Origin: Acheta domesticus
Lineage: Eukaryota; Arthropoda; Insecta; Orthoptera; Gryllidae
Assembly (NCBI GenBank): GCA_031308135.1
Contig: JAHLJT010009419.1
Coordinates: 180,142,739 to 180,206,738, forward strand
Direction: 5' to 3'
Length of the DNA stretch: 64,000 nt
Part shown: in pieces, positions 25,191 to 35,700 of the stretch
How the letters are laid out: each line of letters begins with the position of its first letter
Position numbering within the stretch: the stretch's first letter is position 1
Position numbers and translations under genes: made by a program
The notes under the pieces: generated by a model
Database searches by the model: none
The model's input: only the letters and a program-made list of their open reading frames with translations
What the model was told of the DNA's origin: nothing

Positions 25191-28100
25191 ACCAGCGCAG
25201 ACACGATGGGGTGGAGCACAAGCGTGGACACGGATGTCTCTTCGCAAGGAGGCCGCACGGACGCCGTGGCACTCTGTGTTTACTCCGCGCGAGCGACGCA
25301 CGGCTTAAAGGCTTACGCAGCCTGCTCAAACACTCCGCCGCCGACCAGCCATCGACCGCTCTGTTGGCCATCGGCCTGACCCGACGCACGTTCCAACGAC
25401 ACTGCTGAGAAGAACAAGGCGGTACAGATGTCTGGGGCGAGGGAGGGCAGAGAAGCTAAAATGAGGTCAGGAGGAATGGTGTCAGTGGTGGAAATTTCAG
25501 TGATATGTGCCGAACTTCGGAATGCCGAGATGGAAACAAATTCTTGCCTTCAGTGAAATGAGATGTCCCAAATTAAATGTCAATAACAAAAGTCATAAGT
25601 TGCCGCGTCGCGTTGTGTAATTGAAGTGTCGTTGGTCCTCTTTGCAAAAGATTTAGGGTTCGTGTCTTACCTAGGACACATGTGTAAGTGTGGGTTTAGT
25701 AAAATCTAAAACAGTTTGGAGCAGTACAAATACATTTTATTTTAATTACTTACGGAAAATTGTGTCAATATCCGGGACAAGTGAAACTAATCACTGAGAA
25801 CTCATTAATTTAAAAAGAGACATAGCATTGATCAAAGCATTCCTTTACGCGTTAACAATAAAGATTAAATAAAAACCAAAAATATGATCATAAATACCAA
25901 ACCACAAATAAACAAAAAAAACCTGATAAAAAGTAACAAAACGTGAAAATGTACTGCGTTACAGGAATAAACAACAAATGGCAATACAGTTTACGCGTAT
26001 GACATGTACAGCTCAATTTACAGTCAGGGTGGTACCACATTTTCCTATGAAAAGTGAAATATCCGTTAATATTATTTATGCCCGAATTGCCCTCCATTGT
26101 AATTATGTAAATGTAAATTCATTAAACTGATCGGGTGGAATCAGGTCTTTTAGCTTGAGTTTCGTCATAAATAATGTCAATTACTATTATTATTATTAAT
26201 ATTATTATTATCCTTTTAATAAGTGAATATATTGAATTAATAATTAACTCTTCTTTCACATACGAGTATATCATCACGTGATATATCTACAATTATAGTA
26301 CGTCGTTCAACGTACGAGAATAACGTTAACAACTAACTTCATAAAAAGCTCAAGGAAGTCGACACAAGCTACCTTGAAAGAAGCTGTTATTTTCACGCAA
26401 AGAAAAAAAGGCCCGCGAACATTAAGAAGAGAGCAATGTATTTGTGTGCTGTCAATGAACTCACGAAAACGAGGAGTAGAAGCAGTCCGACCTTGAAACT
26501 CCGGTGGGTTTTTTGCCTGGCAACGCTAATGATGCAGCCGGTAGAGCACCCCGAGTTCTTCGACGTTGTCTTCGGCGTGAACGTCAATTGTGAACCAAAA
26601 CATGGCCAAATGTCCTAATTGGTGAGAGGTTTTCTTTGGTTCACATCGTAGAAGAAGTTCTTTTTTCCTTAGTGAAAGTTGGCAAACCACAATACGAATA
26701 TATTCCATACGTGGTATTTACCATTCATTCATGAACAACTGTAGGAAAAGGAACGTGGAAGAAATTGACATACATTCATTTTGAACTAATTGCTCAATAT
26801 TTCTAAACTTGTGTGTTCGGTTTTAAATAATTATCTGTAGTAAAATCAATTATTTTCAATTGATTGTCAGTTCTCTGAAAACAGCGCCTAAAGGAAAACG
26901 ATTTAGCCTTAAGCTCTTAAAACACTATTTGTACAAAAACACATTCCCACTTACTGAAATATTTGTTTTTAAATAGAAATAGTTGTATGACATTCAACAG
27001 CTTTTTACACAAACTTCAATGTTTAAGGGGTTATCTTAACATGTTAAATACGTGCATAAAAGCACCGTTTTTCAGACACTTTTCTTCGCAAGTCATTTTT
27101 AATCTTGTCGCTTTAAAATTATAGTAAGCAGAAATAACAAAGCATTGATTTTCCCTATTTTATCGATTAGCCTTTATTGATATATCATCGATTTACGGCA
27201 TTGGATTTGGGCATTGATACAACTACCCAAAGATCATCTATAGGTACGCTACCCTGACATGATCTGCCTACGAGATGATCATGAGTGGTTAAGAATAGAG
27301 CCCCAGGTGATAAATGGGAGACGAACATAATAAAAAAGCTAGCTAGAGAAATTGGAGACGAACATAATAAAAAATGCTGGCTAGCGAAAATAGTAAAACC
27401 AGTAGTCGGACTACAAAGAGTTGGTTCAGACCTTACGACAGGGTACGATAGGGATTATCTTACCTGTATTTTCATGCCACATCAAGACGGTAAAAATTTG
27501 TTTCCTCATGTTAGGATGAATGTGTGTCAATAATAGTCGAACGTTAAAAACCTTTGTGACGAACCGGGACACATATCTTGTACCACGATTGGAAGAAAAG
27601 TGTGCCAATATGAAGGTCACTGAACTACAAAGGAGGTTAGCGTCCTTATTTTCTTCATCAAAAACAAGTGTAGGATGCAAAATAGAAGTACAAGCGCACA
27701 CATTTCCATTCCATTTGGGCAAAAAATTTATTTGAACAAACCACTTGAACGCCGCGGCCATTACCTCCAATTGTAATCCTCCAGTTCGTTCAGAGTGGAT
27801 CCGTGTTAGATCCAATTCGTGTTCGGGCGAACACGGCTGTTTACGACCGAATGTTCAAACACTCACTACCGCGCAGGCTCGGCCGCACTGCGTCCGTCGC
27901 CTCCGGGCGAACAAGGCCGAACCGCAAGCCGGCAAAACTTAATTTATTTCGCGGTTCACAGTCAGTGAAAACGCATGCAGTGAAATGATCTTAGCGAACT
28001 CAGTAAAACGCACTCCACAGGACGAGAAGTTCTATGGAGACCTGAGATTCAAGTTATTTCAATTCGGTCATTACCCGGAATGTATGGAATGAATATTCAG

Positions 28101-28394
28101 AAGGAAATGATGAAATGATTTGTTTAAGTTGAATCTACACACGCTAATGCAATAGGAATGAGAATTTTGCCACATATCTTAGACTACATGAAACACATAA
28201 CAAATTAAATGAGGTTCTAAGGGAGAATTTTAACCCCTTCGACTCCATTTCGCCTCGTATCACCTCCACGTAATGATTTTATGACCAATGTGAGGTACAA
28301 TCGAATGAAGCCTGACCACAACGGTACGGTGGAATTCATCGGCCGTTCGCGCTCAAACACGGATGCATTGTGGCCGCAGCCTAATAGGTGGAGA
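25191..28394. other. Mostly non-coding stretch with a 37-bp tandem duplication
   Basis: A GC-rich flank continues to about 25400, then AT-rich DNA follows. A unit of about 37 bp beginning GGAGACGAACATAATAAAAA occurs twice in tandem (27317-27391). An (ATT)n run lies near 26190-26212. Short frames at 27285-27533 and 27426-27815 have no recognisable motif. Confidence 0.45.
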
Positions 28395-29190
28395 GGAGGT
28401 AACGACGGGGGCGAAGGTGACGGCGATGACGTCGGAGAGGAAGGAGGGAAGTGGCGGCTGTGACGGCGGTGACGGTGGTGGCGGTGGAGGCGGATGTGAC
28501 AGCGATGACAAAGGTTATGGCAGGGACGGCGGTAAGGGCGGTGATGGGGCAGTGACAGCAGTGACGGCGGAGACGGCGGTGACGGCGATGACGAGGATGA
28601 CAGTGACGGCTGTGACGGCGATGAGAGAGGTGAGGCGGTGAAGGCGATGAAAGCGATGACAGCGGTGAGCGCGGTAACGGTGGAGATGGCGGTGTCGGCG
28701 GTGAAGGCGGTGTGGACGGTGAGTGGGGTGAGGGCGGTGAGGGGGTTGACGGCGGTGAGGGAGGTGTCGGTGGTGTGGGCGGTGAGTGTGGCGAGGGCGG
28801 TGACGGTGGTGAGGGCGGTGAGAGGGTGAAGGCGGTGACGGAAGTGAGGGCGGTGACGGAAATGAGGGCGGTGACGGAAGTGAGGGCGGTGACGGAAGTG
28901 AGGGCGGTGACGGAAGTGAGGGCGGTGAGGGGGTGAAGGTGGTGACGGAAGTGAGGGCAGTGACGGTGGTGAGGGCGGTGAATGTGATGAGGGCGGTATG
29001 GGCGGTAAATGTGATGAGGGCGGTGAGTCTGGTGAGGGTGGTGAGGGGGGTGAGGACGATGACGGCGACGATGGCGGTGACGGCTGTTGGGGGCGGTGAA
29101 TGTGTTGAGGGCAGTGACGGCGGCGATGGGCGGTGCGGTCGGCGAGGATGGTGTAGGCGGTGTGGGCGGTGAGCGTGGCGAGGGCGGCGG
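28395..29190 (+). repeat. GGTGACGG-type minisatellite
   Basis: This is a long imperfect array of GGCGGTGACGG/GGTGAGGGC modules. The best ordered part is an 18-bp unit, GGTGACGGAAGTGAGGGC, in five copies from 28834 to about 28923. Units are multiples of three, which keeps frames open in both directions (His/Pro/Ser-rich on the minus strand, up to 385 codons). No such frame resembles a known protein, so none is annotated. It is purine-rich on the plus strand. Confidence 0.9.
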
Positions 29191-29475
29191 CGGCGGCGGC
29201 TGATCGGCGCGCGGAGCGTCGTCCGCACGAGTTGTTTGCGCGCGCAGCGATTTCTCCTGGCGGCGCCGCACGTGACGCGTGGGTCCGCCGGGGGCGCGCG
29301 GCCGCCCGGCGCCGCCGGTTGAGCTAGGCGGAGCCAAAGACCTCTGAAGAGCGGGCGCGGGCCGCCCGAGGTGCACCGACATCCGCTCTGGGGCACGCGG
29401 TCGACGACCGCCGCACGCACCTGCCTCACACAGGGAGTATTGATTCCGGGTGCGACGAATGCCGAGGTGATTGTA
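29191..29475. other. CpG-rich segment
   Basis: GC-rich unique sequence with many CpGs (for example GCGCGCGGCCGCCCGGC near 29295). It could be an unmethylated regulatory region or part of the preceding array. No exon or promoter motif is clear. Confidence 0.35.
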
Positions 29476-29554
29476 CTGCGTGGGACAACACGGGAAATAC
29501 CGGAGTTGGTCTTCCGCTGAATTCTGGGACGACCACACCGCGAAAACTGGGTTT

Positions 29555-29950
29555 CTCCCTTCAGGTATTCCCCTCCAGGTATTTCCCCTCCGAATATGTT
29601 CTCCTCCAGGTATTTCCCATCAGTTCGAGATCTTCCTCCTCCAGGTATTTCCCATCAGTTCGAGATCTTCCCTCTCCAGGTATTTCCCCTCCAGGTATGT
29701 CCCCTCTAAATATGTCCCCCTCCTGGTATTTCCCCTCCGAATATGTCCCCCTTCATGCATTTCCCATCCATTCGAGATCTCCCCCCAGGTATATCCCCTC
29801 AAGGTATTTCTCCTCCAGGTATTTCTCCTCCAAGTATTCCTCTCCAAGTATTTCTACTTCAGGTACTTCCCCTCCAAATATGTACCCCTCAGGCATTTCC
29901 CATCCATTTGAGATCTTCCCCCTCCAAGTATTTCCCTCTCCTGGTATTTC
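29555..29950. repeat. CCAGGTATTTCCCCT minisatellite within SINE-A
   Basis: About 20 imperfect units of 14-18 bp follow the pattern CCAGGTATTTCCCCTC, with interspersed CATCAGTTCGAGATCTTCC variants at 29607, 29649 and decayed forms further on. The unit equals the SINE-A internal segment GGTATCTCCCACC at the matching position, so the array most simply arose by expansion inside the SINE. Open frames on both strands (up to 146 codons) follow from the repeat and are not genes. Confidence 0.85.
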
Positions 29951-29958
29951 CTCTAGAG

Positions 29959-30253
29959 CAGAAGTGGCCAACTTTTCTTTATATGATCTACTTTTTATCT
30001 TAAAAGTGTGTCGCGATCGACTAGTTGACATAGGCGTTGTCTAAGGGGAAGAAGGAGTGTAAAATGCATACTATGTTTAAACACTGTGTTTCTGTATACC
30101 TGAGTTCCAGCGAGGTATGGGTAAATAAGTGAAATATATGTTCGAAACTATTTTTTAAATCATCCAGCCCAGACATTGCGAGCGATCGACGATAGACCAA
30201 AATTGGCCTCGCAATCGACCAGTCGATCGCTATCGAATTCTTGGTCACCCCTG
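29959..30253. mobile_element. hAT-type non-autonomous element with perfect 8-bp duplication
   Basis: This is a 295-bp element with inverted ends CAGAAGTGGCCAAC (left) and the complement of CAGGGGTGACCAAG (right). The 8-bp CTCTAGAG is repeated exactly at 29951-29958 and 30254-30261. Subterminal ATCTACTTTTTA and repeated GCGATCGAC motifs resemble hAT elements of the Buster/Charlie kind. No transposase is encoded. The exact duplication suggests a younger insertion than the host SINE. Confidence 0.88.
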
Positions 30254-30664
30254 CTCTAGAGGATCACTGCCCCGGCCGGAACAAATTCTAACTTCGTGAT
30301 TCGACATATATGGTAATGTAGTGTATGTTAGTAAACGTGTGTGTGAGTAAGGGGTAAGGATATGGAATGAAAGATCTCGAACGGTCCGTTTTCCATTTGT
30401 TAGGGTACTCCTCTGATATTTGCCTCGTTCGGATCCGACAAACCAGAACACCACCGACCACAGCAGCCGACCTACAGAATTATTGTGTAAACGTAAGCTT
30501 CCGCAGCTCGTGTCCACATCTCGTCGGCCTCTCAACCTACGACGAGGCGTCACCCGGACAGCAAGAAGATGCAATAGAACTCTCCTCCAGACAGTACACG
30601 AATCCGACCGAGATCGTGATCACCGGTGCCCGGAAGTTCCCTCTCCGAGTCAAACGTCGGCTTG

Positions 30665-31040
30665 CGGAGGTTCCCTCTCCAGGTAACTCGCACAGCGGGG
30701 CACCGCACCTGCCGGAAGGAGCTCTAACTGAGCTCTAAGCTCTCACGAGTGTACTGTATTGCGTGTAAGTGTGTCTATAAAGGGGAAAGTAGTAGACAAT
30801 GATAATGGAGGAAAGATAGAGCGCTATTCGTGACCCGTTTGTTACATTACTGCTCCGGCATTCGCCGTTTCTATCCGAAAACCCATGAAAAATACCGATC
30901 AGAGCAGCCGACCGCTACAATTGTCCTCCAGAGAGTGGTTGCATACGAGCCAGTTATTTAGCTAGTGTCGAAAAATCTCCTACCAAACTTGAATCCTCAA
31001 TCCTCCCGGTTGGAGACGCTGCAGATACGTTGATACCGCT
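30665..31040 (-). mobile_element. SINE-A copy
   Basis: A second SINE-A copy in the same orientation follows directly. Shared blocks with the 49-kb copy include AGCGGGGCACCGCACC near 30694 and the GTGTAAGTGTGTCTATAAAGGG region near 30763. Others are CCGATCAGAGCAGCCG near 30895, GCTAGTGTCGAAAAATC near 30960, and CCTCCCGGTTGGAGACGCTG near 31003, which is the complement of the tRNA-like head. The B box is decayed (TTGAATCCTCAA). Confidence 0.6.
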
Positions 31041-31856
31041 GTGCTCCTACAGCCAGTGAAACACCACGCTGATTTTTTTATGAAACCGTGACTGGAGGCG
31101 TCGATTACGAATGTGAGAGGTAAGAGAACAAGAAAGGAAAAGAACAATAAGAAAAAGTCAAATTGCTGCACTCAATGGGTAATTTCAAGCGAGCAAACGC
31201 ATGTCGACGAAGCTATATTGAAGAATTGGCCCTCAGATCTCTTCGTCATGACTGAATGATCTATGCTCACCGTTCATGATCCGAGACAAGTAATTGTAAG
31301 GATTAAATAATAAAACAATTATATGAGATAATTGCAATAATAACTTTATCGATCGTGATTACTTCTGCCAGGTGATAGTATTGTAAATATCTTATCAACG
31401 TAAAAACTCTTCGTAACATTTAGTTAACGAAATTACTGAATGTTCACATTAATGCAACAATGAATATGAAGTAAGGGTGAAAAAATAGGTATCGGGTGAA
31501 ATGGCCCAAATTTGCATTAATTTGTATGCCTAGATCATTTTCTTCCAAATAATATTTTCTCTTATGCTCTTTAATATTCGTTTATATCAAACTGAGTGGC
31601 CAAACGTTCTCAATTTTTTAACTCACCGGGACTTGGTTAACATACGAAAAATTATTGAGTAAGAAATTGTAAGCATAATTGTTTGACTAAATATACGGTA
31701 GGTAGCTACATTTTGGAATAAAGCATATATCTATAATACAATATGTTTCCATAAAAGTGACACGGTATCAAATTTCCTACAGCAAATCGAAATAAATATC
31801 TTCCAGATTTCAATTAAAAATCTAACAGAATTCAGATTTAAGAACACAACCACGTG
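31041..31856. other. AT-rich non-coding stretch
   Basis: No feature recognised. Confidence 0.5.
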
Positions 31857-32643
31857 AATATACATTGACAAAATAGGAAAAGATCTTGAGTGCAAACAAA
31901 TCTGTGGTCACGGGGTAAAAGTTCTTCAAAAAAAAAGTTCATGGATCCCCGAGGAACTTGTACCCAACCTAATATCCAACCTAAATAGTGAGAAGTGCTC
32001 AACTCAAGATAATAGTAACGTTATTTCTTCGATTGATCTACAATCGAACACAAATATACACAAATTATCATGTACCACTGAAGATATTCTGAAGTATATA
32101 AGGAAAGTGATGACAAACAAATGGAACCACGACTGGACAAAATATAAAGCCAGCTCAATGCATAAAACCTTAAATAAATTTAACTCAATACGCTTCAATA
32201 AGAAAATAAATCGCAGAGAGCAAGTTGTACTATCGAGAATAAGATCTGGACATTCCAAATTAACCCATCTTCATCTACTGCAAAAAAGATCCCCTCCAAT
32301 GTGTGAACTGTGCAAAATTCAAAGGACTCTAGACCATATTTTTAAAGAGTGTCCAAACTTCAATCAACTAAGACAATCATTTAAATTCAAACATGAAGCT
32401 ATATTGTATTCCACTGAAGAACAAGATCATATTATTAAGTTCTGTAAAGCTGCAAACATTTTCAAGGATATTTAATCTCATTACTGTATACATTTATTAG
32501 TATATTCCTACAATGTTGTAATCCCATAATGTCAATTGTAATTTAATGATATACATGTAATCTCTAATGTACAGTGTATATAGTCGCTAATGACCATGAC
32601 ATTGATGCGACTATAAATAAAAATTATTGAAAAAAAAAAAAAA
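31857..32643 (+). pseudogene. 5'-truncated I/Jockey-type LINE, 3' end with poly(A)
   Basis: An open frame from 31857 to the stop at 32473-32475 (about 206 codons, no internal stop) matches the extreme C-terminus of RNase-H-bearing LINE polyproteins. It contains RREQVVLSRIRSGHSKLTH, followed by a zinc-finger-like PPMCELC...TLDHIFKECP. That order is characteristic of I/Jockey-group elements. A stop codon at 31854-31856 precedes it, and no reverse-transcriptase core is present, so the copy is 5' truncated. A 3' untranslated region of about 160 bp ends in a short AAATAAAAATTATTG and about 14 A residues (32630-32643). The last 50 bp, containing TCGCTAATGACC, resemble the tail of the SINE at 38175-38395. 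Confidence 0.8.
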
Positions 32644-32929
32644 GTTCTTAAGTCAATTTTTGGCGAAATTGGGTTAAGTACTGAAACTACAAGTTAAGTA
32701 TCTATATTTGATTTTAGTAAAACGACCGAATTCAAATGTTCCTTCCATTACAAAAAAAAAAGAAAGTTGCGAAATAGCGTTGAACATAGGAAAACGCGTT
32801 GGCTCAGTAATCTAACTCTTGTTTTCTCCAAACTAAGATTTTTGACTCAAGATCTTCGACCCCATGACCACAGAACTGAGCTATTCACCCAGAGTACATA
32901 TACAATGCCATTCATGAGCACTCAACAAA

Positions 32930-33240
32930 CACGCCGTGTCCGCCGGAACGTCACACGCCCCGCGCTGTCAAGAGGCGCCCGAGCGAGTTGCAAGGACCCG
33001 GCGCGGCGCACGGACAGGATTCCCATGCAGCGCGCACCGTTAGAGGAGTCCTCCCGAGGAGGACCTCCCGCATACGAGAAGCGCTGCGCGGGGAAGTGTT
33101 TGCGGCGGCGGCGGCGGAGGCGGCCGGCCCACATTGTGCAGACGCGGCGCTGCGCTGGCGGAAGCGACCTGCTCCGCCTACGTCGCCACCGCCGCTCTGC
33201 ACACTGGGCCCACACGCGCCAAAAGTGCAGAAACAAATCG
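32930..33240. other. CpG-rich segment
   Basis: GC-rich with a GGCGGCGGCGGCGGAGGCGG run near 33101. It is open in several frames through composition only. No recognised product. Confidence 0.35.
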
Positions 33241-33251
33241 GAGAAAAATAC

Positions 33252-33253
<2 letters not shown>

Positions 33254-33292
<39 letters not shown>
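33254..33292. repeat. (TA)n microsatellite
   Basis: About 19 perfect TA units. Confidence 0.97.
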
Positions 33293-33298
<6 letters not shown>

Positions 33299-33639
33299 CT
33301 CATGAACGGCCCGACCAATTTTAATTATCTGTTTTGTTGGATTCATTTTCACCCTGAATAGCTGAAGAATGAAACGCTAGAGAATGAAAAACTAAATATT
33401 CATGTCAATGCTACACTCCGTAGGATTTTTGAATCTATATCGTCAGATAACTCCTAAATGAAGCGTTTCAGGTCATTAGGCACTAAAAGTTTGAGAGTGA
33501 GGTCCTTTCTGAGAACGTTTCTCACACCGTAATCTATAGGATGAAACCTTTTTGAACATTCTATTACGTTTTTGCTGGCCTGGCGCTTCTCAATATTACC
33601 CCACATGCTCAAAGACGTGCAGAATCCAACTAAATGTGA

Positions 33640-33776
33640 ATGAGAGGGACAGAGATAGACACACTGAGACAGGGAAAGACAGAGATGGAGTAAGAGACAA
33701 AGATAGAGAGGAGGGGAGAGAGACGAAGATAAAAAAAAGGAGAGGGAAGGAGAAAGAGGGAGATAAAGAGCAGAAC
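33640..33776 (+). repeat. Purine-rich (GAGA/AGACA) simple-repeat tract
   Basis: About 135 bases are almost purely A and G with interspersed GACA/GATA steps. It is capable of triplex structure and has no coding meaning. Confidence 0.8.
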
Positions 33777-34402
33777 ATCTGCCAGACTCAGCTAGTTTGA
33801 AATATAAATAATAAGTTATTGTTTTATATTATTAAGAGAGTCTTTGAAACAAAATACTTAGTTAATAAGTGTTGTAAATAGTCTTAGATTATTAAGCAAT
33901 GTTTTTAAACAAAATATTTGTTGCGTTTTGTTTTGATTGTTTTAACACACAAACAATAATGTATTATAAAAGTGTTTAAAATATCTATTTTCTTGAAATG
34001 CTAAATACAATTGAATGAGTTCTATGTGTTTTTATTACTTAGTTTTGTACCTTATTTTAAAAATAAATGTTATTAATTACTATTTTCAGGAATCATTATA
34101 ACTTTCCGATAGCCAAAATTCTGATTTCTTTAATACGTTACAGAATTTTTTTAAATTCCTTTGATCCACCATGATTTTCAGCCATTATAATAACAATTTT
34201 CGGTAAATTTGCGTCGTTTGGGCCCACTGTCCCGGGGCTGGCGATCGCTGGCCCAAGGAGCGCCCTAGCGTCGCGGAGCGAAGGAACTCGCAAAGCGCAT
34301 TAGCAGCGCCGCCACTCGCACAGCAGGGCAGGCGGTGCCCCCCCCCCCCGTCCTCAGCTACCTGCCGCGTCCATTGCTCAGGCAGCGGCGTCGAGTGGGA
34401 CG
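33777..34402. other. AT-rich then GC-rich unassigned sequence
   Basis: Nothing recognised to 34200. From 34210 to 34400 there is a GC-rich segment with a poly-C run (near 34339) that I cannot assign. Confidence 0.4.
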
Positions 34403-35024
34403 TCCTACGGTGCGATTTTTCTACCTCTGCTTCTCAAGCCCGTATGGCCACAATGGAATATCACACGACATTTGCGCGTCTTTCTCGGTCGTGCCGCTAG
34501 AAGTCACATGATCCACTGATGGATACGGTCGCGATCGTGCGATATCTAGCGGCACGACTGAGTGGGATTGCACGATGAGCCAGACACAATACGGGGGCAC
34601 GATGAGAGACTACAGTGCGATTTTTTAACTCTGTCTCTCAAGCCCCTACACCCATAATGGAATACCACACGGCATTTCACGTCTTTCTCGGTGGTGCCGC
34701 TAGAAGTCACATGATTCACTGCTGGATACGGTCGCGATCGTGTCTAGTGGCACGACTGAGCGGAAGGTCCTACAGTGCGATTTTTCTGCCTCTCAAGCCT
34801 CTACGCTCACAATGGAATACCACACCACATTGCGCATCTTTCTCTGTCGTGCCGCTAGAAGTCACATAATCCACTGCTTGATCCGGTCGCATGATCGCAG
34901 TGCTTGATGCGATCGCGATCATGCGATATCTAGCGGCACGACTGAGAAAGATGCAAATTACCGTACATATCCCATCGTGAAGACGGGCCTTGAAAGACAA
35001 AGTTAGAAAAATCGCAATGTAAGG
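34403..35024. mobile_element. Foldback repeat: three head-to-tail left arms and one right arm
   Basis: A left-arm module (CCTAC(A/G)GTGCGATTTTT, then CTCAAGCCC, then GGAAT(A/T)CCACAC, then CTTTCTCGGTCGTGCCGCTAG) starts at 34403, 34609 and 34768. A right arm in inverse order (CTAGCGGCACGACTGAGAAA at 34932, then CTTGAAAGACAAAGTTAG, then AAAAATCGCAATGTAAGG) ends at 35024. The arms pair over about 130 bp, so the parent element is a palindromic MITE whose left side has been partly duplicated. Several GCGATCGC-like steps lie at the centre. No protein is encoded and no target duplication can be assigned. Confidence 0.7.
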
Positions 35025-35700
35025 TTCGAGTCTCAACGGTGGTGGATTTTCGACGCTGGCTATAGTCTTTTGTTGTTTTTTCTTTCGGGAGGTTTTTTGA
35101 GCTTCAGAAAATGCCGATATTTTTACTATCTGCGCCGGGTTCCATGTCCCTCATGGGGACACATTAACCTTTTCACTAGACGCTGACGCACTTGCGGGCT
35201 CCTCAGTCTGTGGTCATCAGACTCACAAGGCCTTCGGAGACAACACACACAAACGGAAGACAAGGCATAAATAACCGTACCCATGGCGGGACTCGAACTC
35301 GCGACCCTTCCGACGGAGGCGCTCCAGGTCACCCTGGCCATCCAGGTTGGCCGACTCCAGTTATAGTGCTAGGTCGAATTCAGCCGCTGTATGGAGGAGA
35401 ACTCTAGCGGACGCTCTAATAGGTAATTTTCCTTTTCTCCGTTCAATGCCAGAGGAATGACAGACCAGAATCCTAACAAGGGGACCATTGACCCCGCCAA
35501 ATTTTTCCTGTCTCATTCTTCTTCCATCCTTCCTCCTTACATACTCATTTACAATTACAAGCACCACTCTACCACACACGTCGGAAGACTTTTCGGGAGT
35601 TTTAAGGTTGCCTCGTGGAGAAGGTACCTGGAGAGATAACTCCCTAAGAAGCGTGGTGCCTGATCTCACGTTCCAGTTGGGAGGAGCACCGCCATCTCCC
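35025..35700 (+). mobile_element. SINE-A copy split by a SINE-B insertion
   Basis: GTTCGAGTCTCAACGGTGG (35025-35043) and GATTTTCGACGCTGGCTATAG match the B box and first body segment of SINE-A. The match stops at 35066 and resumes at 35362 with TATAGTGCTAGGTCGAATTC, continuing through GGAGAACTCTAGCGGACG and the pyrimidine-rich part to about 35700. TATAGT occurs on both sides of the break (35061-35066 and 35362-35367), as a short target duplication would. Confidence 0.6.
35067..35361 (-). mobile_element. SINE-B copy inserted in SINE-A
   Basis: Read on the minus strand, the head near 35340 contains GGATGGCCAGGGTGAC (A-box region). A B box GAGTTCGAGTCCC follows at about 35285-35297. The body includes GAGGAGCCCGCAAGTGCG and GCGTCTAGTG, shared with the copy at 19145-19440. 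The 3' part is TTTTCT/TTTGTTG-rich near 35068-35090. The flanking TATAGT duplication and interruption of SINE-A show it arrived later. Confidence 0.65.

Larger units (their letters stand above)
29510..30650 (-). mobile_element. SINE-A copy disrupted by internal tandem expansion and a hAT insertion
   Basis: At 29520-29555 the sequence AAACTGGGTTTCTCCCTTCAGGTAT aligns (by position) with the SINE-A segment GGGGTTTTTGCCAACCGGGTAT of the 49-kb copy. Its next segment, GGTATCTCCCACC, has expanded into a tandem array (29555-29950). After the hAT insertion at 29959-30253 the SINE continues with GATCACTGCCCCGGCCGGAA, matching GGGGCACCGTCCCAGCCGGG, and runs through the GTGTGAGTAAGGGGTAAGGA region to about 30650. 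The tRNA-like head is poorly kept. This copy therefore records three successive events. It is non-coding. Confidence 0.6.

Noticed and set aside
24375..25301. Long proline/arginine-rich frames on the minus strand and glycine-rich frames on the plus strand
   Set aside because: They lie in a G-rich minisatellite where stop codons are rare. Several overlapping frames are open at once and none has a known domain.
28381..29538. 385-codon His/Pro/Ser-rich minus-strand frame
   Set aside because: The array is built of units divisible by three, so frames stay open by composition. There is no start context, splice signal or similarity.
29471..30044. Overlapping frames with repeated Y-F-P-S or W-R-R-N-T motifs
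   Set aside because: They are translations of the CCAGGTATTTCCCC minisatellite and appear on both strands.
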